From contig LUCM01004720.1 in assembly GCA_008360955.1 (NCBI GenBank), positions 357,720-421,719 of the forward strand: a stretch of 64,000 nucleotides of DNA, given 5' to 3'. This DNA is from Fasciolopsis buskii. Its lineage: Eukaryota > Platyhelminthes > Trematoda > Plagiorchiida > Fasciolidae. Within the stretch, counting starts at the first letter, position 1. The number at the start of each line of letters is the position of its first letter. Shown piece by piece: positions 48,101 to 54,710 of the stretch. The notes below the pieces were generated by a model that had not been told where the DNA came from, searched no databases, and saw only the letters and a program-made list of their open reading frames with translations. Made by a program: the position numbers and the translations under genes.

Positions 48101-50158
48101 AGCGTCCAATAGCAGACCGAGTCTGTGTTTGTTTTTTCCCGGTTTCATAAAGCTCGAAACAAAATTCAGTTGTGATTGCGAATCGAAATTTAGATTGTGT
48201 ATGTTTCCAGTAGTACGAAAGTGGGAATCTCGCAGACACTGAGGCCTAGTCACTTTGTTGTACGACAAACGGTTTTTTTTGTTTTCAAGCTATACTTTTG
48301 ATTTTACAGGTAGTTCGTGCTGCGTGGTCCTGTAGGCCTGAATAGTAAGTAGCTCTAAACTTCGTGTGAGGACTCACATCTACCTCCCAAAGTGCCTTAG
48401 AACTTGTCGCTGAGCTGGCGGTTGCCCGAAAAGTTGTGCGCAAGAACGCGTGATACCGACCGTGGTATTCGTCACAAGTAAGAAACTGTTCGTTTTCTGC
48501 ATGAAAAAATCGAATGACGTCACCCTGCATGGAAAGAAAAGAGACCGGATCAGGCTCTGAATAGGAAACTTTCACGTTTTATGAGCGCTCTACTCATGAG
48601 TAGTAAAAGCATGCATCATATTTCTAATGTGAATGAAATAAAGTAACTGCTTTGTAGGTAGATGTCATTCGTCAACGTTTTGACTACTGGCGAATTTGTT
48701 CGATTGGGAAACTTTTGTTGACAAAGACTGCCAACGGCAATAGAAAATTTGACGAATTATTAGCATTTTATCATTCACATTTAAAAAACAACACGGTGCA
48801 TCGATTTTTCGATGCACTCCTTACGTCATTCGGTGCTGTTATTTACAATCTCACTCGCATGGAAGTCTAAAAGTTTTGAATCACTGAACACATTAAATTC
48901 ACCCGAATTTTCAAGGTTATCAGGCTGAAAAGACTTTCTAATTTAAAATAATGCTCCGAATTTGTAAACATCAGGACCGAATGACGTAAGGAGTGTGTCG
49001 AAAAATCAATGCTCCATGCACTGATTTTTATCGTGAGTGATATGATGTTAATAACAAAACTTTGTTGATAGATGTAATACACCAACATTTCGACTACCAT
49101 GGATAATCCTTTTCAAGGCAAGTTATGCAATCAAATGCTTAATATTGCGCCCTTTATCGATATATAATCATGGTTTAGCCTCACAGAAACAACTGCGAAG
49201 ACCAGCCAAACCGGTAAGGAGTATTGGGCATTCTGCAACTGTGGTGGCAGCATCTTTGCAACGGGAAAGCGGTAGTTGGGCCTTGTTCAATGGAAGTTGT
49301 TTGAAGGCAGGTCCGTTTGTGAGTGTCTAGAGGTCATTTTAAGCCAGGGTGTCACTTTCTATTTGACATGGGAATCACGAACACATTGAGGTACTGTGCT
49401 AAGATATTGTAGTCATTAAGTTTCAATACAGCCTGCACTTCCCGTTGCAATCACAGCCACTCTTACCGTTTCAGGGAAAAACTGGCTAGCAATATTTTAT
49501 ATAACAATTACGATAATCTGTTTCCTGACGCAGTACTCACCCCTTTGATAATTGTATCCTGATTGTCTTCGTTGGACAGATATAAATTAATATGCCAACC
49601 TGTCGGAGAGTCCAGCAATGCGTTCACTTCAACTATCCCCTGCCGAATACCGTCATGAACTTGGGTTACATTCAGCCCTTGGCCTGTATGAACTGAAGTC
49701 AGCAAGACTCGGTCGCCAAGAATGACCTTAGGGAGGAAGAATATTGGAAAGCGCATCTTTTAATCACACGCAAGTTCAAGTGACTTCCGCACAGATTAGT
49801 GGGAAAATGGAATCAATAAACCTCCAACAGTCTATCATCAATTAAATTGTGCAGGCATTGGATACATCTGCTTGTTTAATATCTCATTCCTACAAGCATT
49901 GATGCCTTCTACAACTTGAGATATGCGGTTTCATGGTTTATGAACTGTCTGAGATTCATCGACACTCACTGCTTCACTCGCTGCAGCACAGAAACCTACC
50001 GGATCTCCAGTTTTTCTGTGTTTATAGAACGGATTCACGCAAAACCAAGAACCGTCACTACCGTAATCTTCCAGACGGACAAGCATTGCTCGGCGATCAG
50101 ACAGAGCCGATTGCTTTTTCTTGACCGTAACCATTTTGTTGGATTTGATGTGCAGTAG
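3087..50158 (-). CDS. Inositol 1,4,5-trisphosphate receptor, partial multi-exon gene (gene span)
   Basis: Ligand-gated calcium-release channel of the endoplasmic reticulum; the family forms tetramers opened by IP3. Sixteen strong minus-strand exons, described one by one below, are collinear with recalled vertebrate IP3R from about residue 123 into the RIH/armadillo solenoid, and their codon phases agree at every junction where two adjacent exons could be checked. IP3-contact positions are retained: the RTT.R loop, RERQK..R helix and YRK motif. Together they encode about 920 residues. The N-terminal roughly 120 residues and the whole channel half are not seen, so both ends are open. Introns range from 128 bp to about 7.7 kb. 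A ryanodine receptor is excluded by the specific match of the binding-core motifs to IP3R. Two gaps (22.7-29.3 kb and 3.8-11.0 kb) must hide at least one more small exon each. The paralogue (type) cannot be told. Confidence 0.95.
3139..3613 (-). other. Intron (or intergenic if the 3.1 kb exon is wrong)
   Basis: AT-rich sequence between the 3.6 kb exon donor and the candidate exon. I see no repeat or other coding signal. Confidence 0.5.
3614..3833 (-). CDS. IP3R exon: ALDLLFRHF armadillo segment
   Basis: 220 bp: 1 base and 73 codons, ending phase 0. [20 protein letters not shown] then [16 protein letters not shown] matches vertebrate [35 protein letters not shown]. Donor GTAGGT is good. The acceptor (CTTTAAAG) is plausible, but the first 30 or so residues ([13 protein letters not shown] and on) are an acidic linker that cannot be checked by similarity, so the 5' edge is uncertain. 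Confidence 0.92.
4269..4325. repeat. (GT)n/(ACGTGT)n microsatellite
   Basis: Alternating purine-pyrimidine run made of TGTGTACGTGCACGTGTACG, then TGTGTGTGTGTA and GTATGTATG. A CA tract of 16 bases follows at 4381-4396. Confidence 0.9.
4381..4396. repeat. (CA)n microsatellite
   Basis: TCACACACACACACAC; it is the reverse complement type of the GT tract about 60 bases upstream. Confidence 0.9.
9718..9740 (-). repeat. Retroelement-end-like motif, copy 1
   Basis: TCGGCTTATCAGGACAGTCGG (plus strand) matches the copy at 11328-11348 with 3 differences in 21. The flanking part (up to about 9800) has GTGTCGATCCCC, loosely like a Pol III B box. The family is not identified. Confidence 0.4.
10958..11096 (-). 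CDS. IP3R exon: [10 protein letters not shown] segment
   Basis: 139 bp, 46 codons plus 1 base. It starts [20 protein letters not shown] after the strong acceptor TTTCTACCACAG and ends CDDFIE before donor GTTTGT. It corresponds to vertebrate [22 protein letters not shown]. The second half ([18 protein letters not shown]) lies in the poorly conserved, acidic linker of the family. It ends in phase 1, while the next exon I recognise needs a 2-base carry-over, so an exon in between is missing. Confidence 0.88.
11097..12148 (-). other. Intron of the IP3R gene
   Basis: Holds the second copy of a shared repeat motif (11283-11358) and a plus-strand open frame from 11429 to 11791 without recognisable similarity, which I take as chance. 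Nothing else seen. Confidence 0.75.
11283..11358 (-). repeat. Retroelement-end-like motif, copy 2
   Basis: Read on the minus strand it gives CCGACTGTCCTAGTTAGCC, then GAAACGTCC, then a TTCGGCTTGAATAAATATGC tail. The GAAACGT core followed by an AATAAA-like end recalls the termini of non-LTR or Penelope-like elements of invertebrates. That comparison is from general memory and is not proof. Confidence 0.4.
12149..12228 (-). CDS. IP3R exon: short [12 protein letters not shown] exon
   Basis: 80 bp: 2 bases, then 26 codons, ending phase 0. It reads [20 protein letters not shown] then ILDILK, before a consensus donor GTAAGT; acceptor TACACGCAG. Joined to the next exon it gives [19 protein letters not shown], residue for residue the same length as vertebrate [19 protein letters not shown]. 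Both flanking phases fit, which strongly supports so short an exon. Confidence 0.88.
13093..13151 (+). repeat. Imperfect hairpin resembling a decayed hammerhead ribozyme
   Basis: Outer arms GACCGAC and GTCGGTC pair perfectly over 7 bp. Inside is GGCCCT...AGGGGC (5 of 6 pairs), then ATGAGTCCGTCAGTCGGATAAC. The last resembles the hammerhead core ATGAGTCCGTGAGGACGAAAC and keeps a 4-bp stem II (GTCC/GGAT). The invariant CUG before AUGA and the GA of GAAA are absent, and no good NUH cleavage site is present, so it cannot be active as written. Confidence 0.25.
13479..13548 (+). repeat. SINE-like element, internally deleted copy
   Basis: GTGCGCTAGCGGCTCGTGGT, then TGCAACATCATTTGGTGAAG, TTCAACAAACC and GTCCCGGGTTCGCG match in order the element at 38864-39010 read on its minus strand. 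This copy lacks the tRNA A-box part between CAACAAACC and GTCCCGGGTTC, and a short piece before TGCAACATCAT. Confidence 0.7.
18680..18809 (-). CDS. IP3R exon: [13 protein letters not shown] segment (RIH region)
   Basis: 130 bp, 43 codons plus 1 base. Found by motif. [20 protein letters not shown] followed by [15 protein letters not shown] matches vertebrate [32 protein letters not shown]. Acceptor TTTGCTGTAG; donor GTCAGT. Its 1-base overhang (G) joins to the GT that opens the next recognised exon at 12.2 kb, 6.5 kb away. Confidence 0.93.
18810..20756 (-). other. Intron of the IP3R gene
   Basis: Phases of the exons on both sides agree (0/0). I see no repeat, RNA gene or credible nested coding sequence in it. 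Confidence 0.8.
20757..20910 (-). CDS. IP3R exon: [12 protein letters not shown] segment
   Basis: 154 bp: 1 base, then 51 codons, ending phase 0. The core [19 protein letters not shown] and GEFTYE corresponds to vertebrate FAQTMEFVEEYLRDVV...KLTFEV. I chose the acceptor GTGGTGAAG because it alone gives the required phase without a stop; it is a weak acceptor with little pyrimidine tract, so the first few residues ([13 protein letters not shown]) are less certain. Donor GTATGT. The basic run KTRKKED is not a family feature I recognise. Confidence 0.85.
21040..21198 (-). CDS. IP3R exon: [10 protein letters not shown] segment
   Basis: 159 bp (1 + 52 codons + 2). [20 protein letters not shown] followed by [20 protein letters not shown] and WWDM matches vertebrate [41 protein letters not shown]. 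Acceptor TTCCTTCAAG; donor GTATGT. It joins in phase to the exons on both sides. The following intron is the shortest in the gene at about 129 bp. Confidence 0.96.
21199..22389 (-). other. Intron of the IP3R gene
   Basis: Phases agree on both sides (2/2). AT-rich, only short chance open frames; nothing recognised. Confidence 0.85.
22390..22740 (-). CDS. IP3R exon: solenoid segment with YY..QL.LFA.LC
   Basis: 351 bp: one base completing a codon, 116 residues, then 2 bases. The strong acceptor is GTCGTTTCAG and the donor GTGAGT. It opens [17 protein letters not shown] (vertebrate EEEVWLFWRDSNKE) and closes [19 protein letters not shown], then PVDLVL (vertebrate YYRYQLNLFARMCLDRQY...VDLILR). 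Between them is a longer, Lys/Gln/Ser-rich loop than in vertebrates (about residues 30-75). It must follow an exon ending in phase 2, which the 29.25 kb exon does, but roughly 60 expected residues would be missing if they were joined directly. Confidence 0.94.
25693..25750 (+). repeat. tRNA-like remnant with good B box
   Basis: ACAGGTTCGAATCTATTCAC contains an exact Pol III B-box core (GGTTCGAATC). About 30 bases upstream, TAGATGGTCAACATT is A-box-like. Stems do not close well, so it is probably a SINE head or tRNA relic. Confidence 0.35.
27988..28046. repeat. AT-rich microsatellite
   Basis: Imperfect TA/TATATG run broken by TCA and CAG steps, about 60 bp. Confidence 0.85.
28203..28230. repeat. 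9-bp tandem repeat (GTTTTCGCA)
   Basis: Three consecutive near-identical units: GTTTCGCA, GTTTTCGCA, GTTTTCGCA. Confidence 0.85.
29253..29425 (-). CDS. IP3R exon: TALLHNNR armadillo repeat of the binding core
   Basis: 173 bp, 57 residues plus 2 bases (ends phase 2). It reads [17 protein letters not shown], then [19 protein letters not shown], then [13 protein letters not shown]. It aligns closely to vertebrate EYIAKQFGFMQKQIGYD...[17 protein letters not shown]...FVSLVRKNRE. Acceptor CTCCACAG; donor GTAAGT. The family continues with an FLDYLSDLC segment that I could not place with the required 1-base start phase. Confidence 0.96.
29426..32169 (-). other. Intron of the IP3R gene
   Basis: Phase 0 on both sides. 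It contains short open frames on both strands around 30.85-31.70 kb that I cannot tie to any family. No repeat recognised. Confidence 0.75.
32170..32364 (-). CDS. IP3R exon: YRK IP3-contact motif
   Basis: 195 bp, 65 residues, phase 0-0. It starts LFSILRSP (vertebrate IFKLLQAP) and ends [17 protein letters not shown] (vertebrate LCYRVLRHSQQDYRKNQ), so Tyr567, Arg568 and Lys569 contacts are present. Acceptor CTCTATCCAG; donor GTAGGC. The middle loop ([17 protein letters not shown]) is specific to this sequence. Because this exon and the previous one together complete the ligand pocket, the product should still bind IP3. Confidence 0.95.
34231..34260. repeat. (TA)n microsatellite
   Basis: About 30 bp of TA repeat ending TATGTATATTG. 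Confidence 0.9.
34281..34814 (-). other. Unrecognised open frame (177 codons), with an antiparallel frame
   Basis: The longest uninterrupted frame in the window. The product starts [20 protein letters not shown] and is rich in Leu, Arg, Cys and Ser, with no motif I recognise. On the plus strand 34447-34731 encodes a 94-residue Lys/Arg/Ser-rich frame over the same DNA, so at most one is real. It lies inside the intron between two IP3R exons. It could be a nested gene, a decayed mobile-element frame, or chance. Confidence 0.25.
36355..37069 (+). pseudogene. Asp/Ser-rich coding-like array, broken by stops
   Basis: The plus strand reads [19 protein letters not shown], then [20 protein letters not shown], then DDDEDDDD and a stop at 36531. 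It resumes as RLLFGG followed by 17 or so Asp, then [20 protein letters not shown]. Later pieces give [13 protein letters not shown]...[33 protein letters not shown] and [21 protein letters not shown], each ending in a stop. GAT/GAC and TCG codons dominate. The pieces need frame changes to join. I do not recognise the protein. It may be a decayed copy of an acidic low-complexity protein or a GAT minisatellite that looks coding. Confidence 0.45.
38864..39010 (-). repeat. tRNA-Arg-derived SINE-like element
   Basis: On the minus strand: GCGCAAGCGGCCCATGGCCG, a unique stretch, GTGGCGAAGTTCAACAAACC, then a tRNA-like head with TAGTCCAATGGCTAAGGCGT (A box; very close to the GGCCTAATGGATAAGGCGT of tRNA-Arg) and CCCGGGTTCTAGAA (B box). 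A second, deleted copy is at 13479-13548. No anticodon stem can be closed, so it is not a tRNA gene. Confidence 0.7.
40049..40175 (-). CDS. IP3R exon: RERQK..R IP3-contact helix
   Basis: 127 bp: one base that completes a codon, then 42 residues, ending phase 0. It carries [18 protein letters not shown] against vertebrate PNRERQKLMREQNILKQ, so the contacts Arg504, Arg506, Lys508 and Arg511 (type 1 numbering) are all conserved. The acceptor CTGTTCAG and donor GTAAGT are good. The first helix ([16 protein letters not shown]) replaces VTKLLEDLVYFV and is diverged but amphipathic. It lies between introns of about 2.99 kb (upstream) and 7.68 kb (downstream). Confidence 0.95.
40176..43165 (-). other. 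Intron of the IP3R gene
   Basis: Phase 2 on both sides. It contains only short frames in both directions and no repeat that I could identify. Confidence 0.85.
43166..43326 (-). CDS. IP3R exon: KEDKE..F / EVRDLD segment
   Basis: 161 bp, 53 residues plus 2 bases (ends phase 2). Too short to stand out as an open frame, it was found by motif. [16 protein letters not shown] followed by [10 protein letters not shown] matches vertebrate KEDKEAFAIVPVSPAEV RDLDFANDA, with one extra Ile before RDLD. Acceptor GTCCTAG; donor GTGAGT. The second half ([19 protein letters not shown]) replaces the vertebrate KLEKGTITQNERRSV linker between trefoil and armadillo parts. The 2-base overhang joins correctly to the next exon. 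Confidence 0.93.
43327..47276 (-). other. Intron of the IP3R gene
   Basis: Phase 0 on both sides. It holds a (TA)n tract at 43465-43489. A minus-strand GGGTTCGACTCTTG near 46870-46885 looks like an isolated Pol III B box. Nothing else recognised. Confidence 0.85.
43465..43489. repeat. (TA)n microsatellite
   Basis: GATATATATATATATATATATATTA, about 12 TA units. Confidence 0.95.
47277..47558 (-). CDS. IP3R exon: FELDPT segment of the binding core
   Basis: 282 bp, 94 residues, phase 0-0. It starts [13 protein letters not shown] after the acceptor TCATGATAG. An AG eight bases further in would give an immediate stop, so the upstream AG was chosen. It ends RETRIMHK before a consensus donor GTAAGT. 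The conserved core is [20 protein letters not shown] and [18 protein letters not shown], matching SSIFELDPTT...SYVRLRHLCTNTWVHS. The first 35 or so residues are an acidic/serine-rich insert with no family counterpart I recognise; they sit where vertebrates place the SI spliced region and following linker. Confidence 0.93.
47559..47867 (-). other. Short IP3R intron (309 bp)
   Basis: Donor GTTGGT, acceptor TCATGATAG. The position matches the 5' edge of the vertebrate SI alternative segment. A second AG eight bases into the exon gives an in-frame stop and was not used. Confidence 0.8.
47868..47963 (-). CDS. IP3R exon: second beta-trefoil, continued
   Basis: 96 bp, 32 residues, phase 0-0. It runs [14 protein letters not shown] to TGLFLCAK and has the family pattern (G-x-W-x-S-x-(F/Y)-RFK-x-L-x-TG) as [15 protein letters not shown]. 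Acceptor TTCCGTCAG; donor GTTGGT (less usual but acceptable). It has exactly the 32 residues of the vertebrate segment that ends in YLAAE, just before the site of the vertebrate SI splice region. Confidence 0.95.
47964..48377 (-). other. Short IP3R intron (414 bp)
   Basis: Donor GTGAGT and acceptor TTCCGTCAG, phase 0. No other content seen. Confidence 0.9.
48378..48524 (-). CDS. IP3R exon: IP3-binding loop (RTT-x-R)
   Basis: 147 bp, 49 residues, phase 0-0, with acceptor TTCCATGCAG and donor GTGAGT. It contains [17 protein letters not shown] and [13 protein letters not shown], the most conserved stretch of the gene. The basic loop that contacts phosphate 4 reads FLRTTFR. Arg265, Thr266, Thr267 and Arg269 (type 1 numbering) are present, and the 268 position is Phe, where vertebrate type 1 has Gly and types 2 and 3 have Leu. 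The exon has the same length as the vertebrate segment. Confidence 0.97.
48525..49540 (-). other. IP3R intron (1.0 kb) with repeat element
   Basis: Phase 0; donor GTGAGT, acceptor TTCCATGCAG. Most of its middle is the repeat element described at 48651-49101. Confidence 0.9.
48651..49101. repeat. Composite repeat: direct ends with an internal inverted pair
   Basis: Direct repeats at 48651-48694 and 49060-49101 share CTTTGTnGnTAGATGT..., CAAC.TT and GACTAC. Between them lies an inverted pair, 48798-48847 and 48964-49012, about 85% alike over 48 bp (both have ACTCCTTACGTCATTCGGT on the appropriate strand). The left arm itself holds a perfect 8-bp hairpin TGCATCGA-TTTT-TCGATGCA. On the minus strand the right end reads GTAGTCGAAATGTTGGTG, recalling ends of Penelope-like elements. 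The family is not proven. Confidence 0.65.
49541..49726 (-). CDS. IP3R exon: start of second beta-trefoil / IP3-binding core
   Basis: 186 bp, 62 residues, phase 0-0. It runs VILGDRVLL to DTIIKG, with acceptor CCTCCCTAAG and donor GTGAGT. It matches vertebrate VVIGDKVVLNPVNAGQ...DDILKG. The middle ([18 protein letters not shown]) is diverged, but the EVN and W-x-I-x-L-(F/Y) pattern survives as [18 protein letters not shown]. The join to the next exon gives [14 protein letters not shown], exactly as in the family. Confidence 0.95.
50000..50158 (-). CDS. IP3R exon: end of suppressor (first beta-trefoil) domain
   Basis: 159 bp, 53 residues, phase 0 at both ends. It begins LLHIKSNK after an acceptor ending TTCTCACAG and ends KTGDP before donor GTAGGT. 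It aligns without gaps to vertebrate LLHLKSNK...PFYKLRSIGD. The tyrosine of PFYK, which corresponds to Tyr167 of type 1 IP3R (coupling of ligand binding to opening in that family), is conserved here as PFYKH. The basic run [13 protein letters not shown] replaces TVNKRLPALLEKN. The preceding exon, which should end near a GTVIQYGNVIQ-like segment, was not found. Confidence 0.95.
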
Positions 50159-53100
50159 CTGTGAGAAAATGGGGCAAATTGATTACATAATTGTGACCAA
50201 ATTAAAGTTGCAAACGACTCCGTTACTTTTTGTGACTGACCTGTGGTTGGTATGTGAACCCGTGAATTACGTAGTGTGTTGTTCAATAACGCAGACCAGC
50301 TGAAATAGTTGGCAAGTTGGTTCGATCGCTACCGGTAACCTTCTTCAAGGACGATTTTACAAATAAAAGAAATGGTTAAGTATATGGCTTGTAAAGACAG
50401 TCTTGAGAAAGATGACATTGCTTGCCCGAAGCGTTAGCAGCTGCCCAGCTATTTTGGCCTCGCTGTTATTGAGCCATTTACTTTCATACGCCTCATTTCA
50501 CTTGAAAATTCGGTTGCTTGACACATTCTGAACCTCATTCGGTTCTGACATGTCAATGAGAAGTAGCATAACCCGGAAAGAGGGGGTATTATTAGTGGCT
50601 TTTAGCTGTATTTTAAGAGTAATCTTACCAACAAAACAGCAAACGAAATAGACCATGTTGTAGGATGAGTGTCGGCAGCGAGTTAGGTCGAGTGTTCAGC
50701 TGCCAGGAACTTAATATCCGCTTTGAACTGACAAATGGAGATATCTAAAATAAGAATAACTTTCCACCTGCTAAAACACTTGATGGGAAAGAGTTATATT
50801 CTTTTACGAAGGACACTCTGAAATGTTGAAAAACATGAGAAAACATAGGTGCAATCAAAGTTTCGCTAGTCTGTTGATCAATTTAGAAATCGCAGTTCTT
50901 TTTTGTCCTTCACAATTACCCAATTGCTGGTTTGATAGTTCGCTTTCGATGGCCCCAGGTTGATTTCCGCTAGTCTTTTCTGACATCGTGAAAATCGTGG
51001 CATTTTTGAACTGAATAACTGTTTTTCAATTTGTACTAGTTTTACAACGAAATTTTATTATTGGACCTTGAATATTCATGTGATCCCTAATGAATTCGAA
51101 GGCCTGTGTTGATCTAAGCCTTGGTCAGTGGTTTTCAATAAGTCCTAACCGCTGAGGCCAGCGTTTAAACTGCAAATCTTTCGCTACCAGCTAAGATGAC
51201 AACTGAACTGAATCAGTGGGGTTGGTGGTATTCTCATGGATTTAGAAGCTCGTCATATCCAGGTTAAAACTGATTTTAGACCTACAAGTTCTTGAGAAAA
51301 CTAGTAACTTCTCGTACGTGCTGACGATTTCACCTCCACTGATGATGGAAGGTTTGGGGTCTAAACGCCAACCAATCAAGATCTAGTGAAAATTATGTGA
51401 TTCACAGACTTCTAGGACTGATGGAGAGATTTCGAACGAAAATAAAGAAACTCCGACGGAGACCCAATAAATAACAACACTGGTGCCACTGAGACTTCAA
51501 AGCGATTTCAACAAATCGGCACATTTTTAAACAGTGGTGCCTAGATGGAATCACACCTCAGGCCTTCAGTGACAAGCCTCCATACTCGTGGGCTTCGGCC
51601 CCATTCCTCCTGCTGAACGGCATAGCCAACGTATTTCTTACCATTTACTACTTTCATTAATTACGAAACAATGATGTACGTCAGAAAGGAAGCCACAGAC
51701 AAGAAGGCCGCCAAGTAGGGAAATTGAAGAACCGTGTGAGGAGTCGAATACTCGACGCTACGACTGAAATTCCTTGATGTTGACCGCCTGACTACCATTT
51801 CGAAGTCCCAGTAAAATTCGGTCCCATCAATCGAATTGAACAGAAAGGTTATGAAACGCACTTTACGAGATGTACGCATTCCTCTAATTTTTGACAAATA
51901 CAAGCTTAAATTACGATAGATTTTATTGAAGGAACGCAATATACCCATCCCGTTCTGTGTAGTTAATTAGTTAATAAATGGTACTAGTGGGGGTATTAGG
52001 GCGATGTCTAGTTTTTCTCAATGTGCAGATCGTTTCTCAGACGAATCCCCGGCAAAGTACGAATGCCAAGGGCACAAGGTTCTGCGTCAGACAGTTCTTA
52101 TTCTCAACACTCCGGCACACCTCGTATGTATTATCACATACGAAGGCAGCTTTATAACGCTTCTCTGATTTGCGCTAATAATTTGAATGGTCATATATTC
52201 TTCGCGGCTTTTGGATATTGGATAAAAAATGAATTCAACGGAGTTTTCCATTATTACCAAAATCCGGTCGCCCATGCCATCGCGTACTTCCGTGACGCAT
52301 ATCCAAGCATTCTTGGATCTGATGGGCAATGAGTGAGGAGGCCGAGTCAGTGGACCCAACCCGGTCAGTTTTTGTCCAGAGATAGCCCAGGTTATGTAAC
52401 ACCGGATTTCCACTTCCGCAATTCAAGTCGGATAATTCTGACCGCAACGGTCAATGGGTCTTCCCGATGCAAAAAGACAACTTTACTTTTTCACCACTAG
52501 GTGACTACCATGCTTTGGTGCTTGAATTCGTATTCAGTTCTACAGCATGCATTATTTTCAAGGCAGTTTCAGATGACTTTGTCTGTGAAATAACTCTGTA
52601 GACATCGTGCTGTAATCTCGATGACAGATTTTGTCAAACGGCTAACAATTATTTCTTAGATAGAAATCCTAGGACTCAAAGCCATTAGAGTTGAAAAACA
52701 TGTTATGCTTTATAAATGAACAGGGTCCCCCTCAGTTTTGTCTCAAGACTATTATTTTCTCAAGACTTAGAGGATTATGAATCCGGTCACGTGTCGTGTT
52801 CCGTGCTCATTCCTACTCTAGTATATCAGAATCGTATCAATAAGAACGCATTTTACTAGCCTGGTCTCGTGCGTACGAGTTATGTTTATCATTATGCACT
52901 CTGGTTCTGTTTTGTACGAGTAAAATTCAATCGCTATTCTGAACCGTTTGTCGGGGAAGCTATTGATTTATCATCCCAGTCAATTTTTATTGTGATTATC
53001 GATCCCTGGTGTACTGACTCAAGATAACATTGGATGATGCGTGTTTATTGATTTCAAATAACAAAACCCAAACATCAGTTGGATATGTCATAAGGCAAAA

Positions 53101-54690
53101 GTACGTTGTACAAACGGGCACGTTGAAAAGATTTACAAATCACGTAACATTTTAAAACGTCAAGCAGGCGAATTGCATTTTATGTTGATACTCATTCTGA
53201 AATTAGGGAAATGCATTAGCCTTTGGAAAGAATTTCACCTTCCAGTCTATGCCTCTTTTTTAAAGTATTCAGTACACCCTGTTAGTAAGCTCAGTAAGAA
53301 AATGTGTACTAACATCTAAGTGCCGACCGGATATAAGCGCCATCTTCCAACCGAAGACATATTCTCCTGATGCAAAATATGGGTTACTTCATGACAAAGA
53401 ATGGACTGACCTCGCACGCCTTTAATCCACAAAAACACCTACCCACCACTCGGAAATATTTGTAGTGAGGCTTTGAATATCTTCATTTTCAGCCACTTCT
53501 GTTGATTCAGCATTGCAATCCTTGGTTAGTTCACAATGCCCAAAAAGACATTTTCATTTGGTTTAAAGTCGAGGCTGCGTACCAGATAGTCCATAGATTT
53601 AGTATTTCCATAAAATGACAGCATTTCAGTGTGACATGTAATGTGTGGCAGCTATATTAAAGTTAACCAAGTTTCTGTGGGCATTTCCGGATAGGTTAGT
53701 GACAGCTGATTTTGCTCACAACAATGCAGTTCTGCCCAGTTCGACAGTTGTCACCGTCCGGGATGACGGAATTTCACCATCGCTTTCCTGTACACCATGA
53801 TCCCCAAAATAACTTAGATACTAGGTGTGAGATGTAAAACATCGAGAAGTAATTTTTATTATGCATTCCTTTTGGGAACTGAGATCTGTTGTACTGTATA
53901 GCTTGGAAACTTTGGCAGTAGGAAGATTCACGCACACTCCAGGTGTTTACTTGCAAAATGATACGCCTTCCATCTGTCTATCTTGTCCTTCCAGTGTTTT
54001 CTCAGTAACCACCAGAAAATGAACTTGCATCGGGCGTATAATACACTTGGCGTTCGAGTAAATTTACCTCTCTAATTCAAGCTTTTGTGTCGCGCAGATT
54101 CTACGTTATATGTTGATATTCAGTTCTGCAACCATTTCCTTTCGCTTCTAATAGCGGTCAGGTGTGGATATGCAAGCAGTCTTCTGACGAAACTGTTCAA
54201 AACCAAAACCTGAAAGTCGAGGCGTCGAAACACAGGGATATTCTTATTGTGCATTTGACCTCTTTCACTGACGTCTTCTCGTTGGAAACTAGTTAGCTTA
54301 GGAAATTCATCGTGGGAAAACGAGCGAATTTTCTCCCGTGATTTCAGCCAACGTTCTTACAAATCCTGTTGATGAAAATTATATCGCTCTTTGTTCAATC
54401 GACGTGTCAAAGTTGTGTGGGGCTTTTTATGTTAAGGGTCAGATTTCTTGTGCTTCTGGCACATTTAGCAAAACGAACGACAAAGTTGATAGATCGTTTA
54501 AGAGCTTCACTGGCCTTATTCCCGCCGGTGCAGCACCCAACTGATTTGGCCGGTGATAGGAGACAATAGAACTTCTTTTCCTGCACTAATATCTACACGT
54601 GATTAGGCCATGAACTGTCAAACTTGTTTGTCGCAAAAACAAAACACGAGTAATCAGGATAGGAACTGAATTTTGCCGGTTATGCTTCCC

Positions 54691-54710
54691 TTATATATAT
54701 ATATATATAA
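54691..54710. repeat. (TA)n microsatellite
   Basis: About 20 bp of uninterrupted TA repeat. Confidence 0.95.

Noticed and set aside
52021..52447. Opposed frames of about 100 codons on both strands
   Set aside because: No motif, no splice support, strongly overlapping antiparallel frames; taken as chance.
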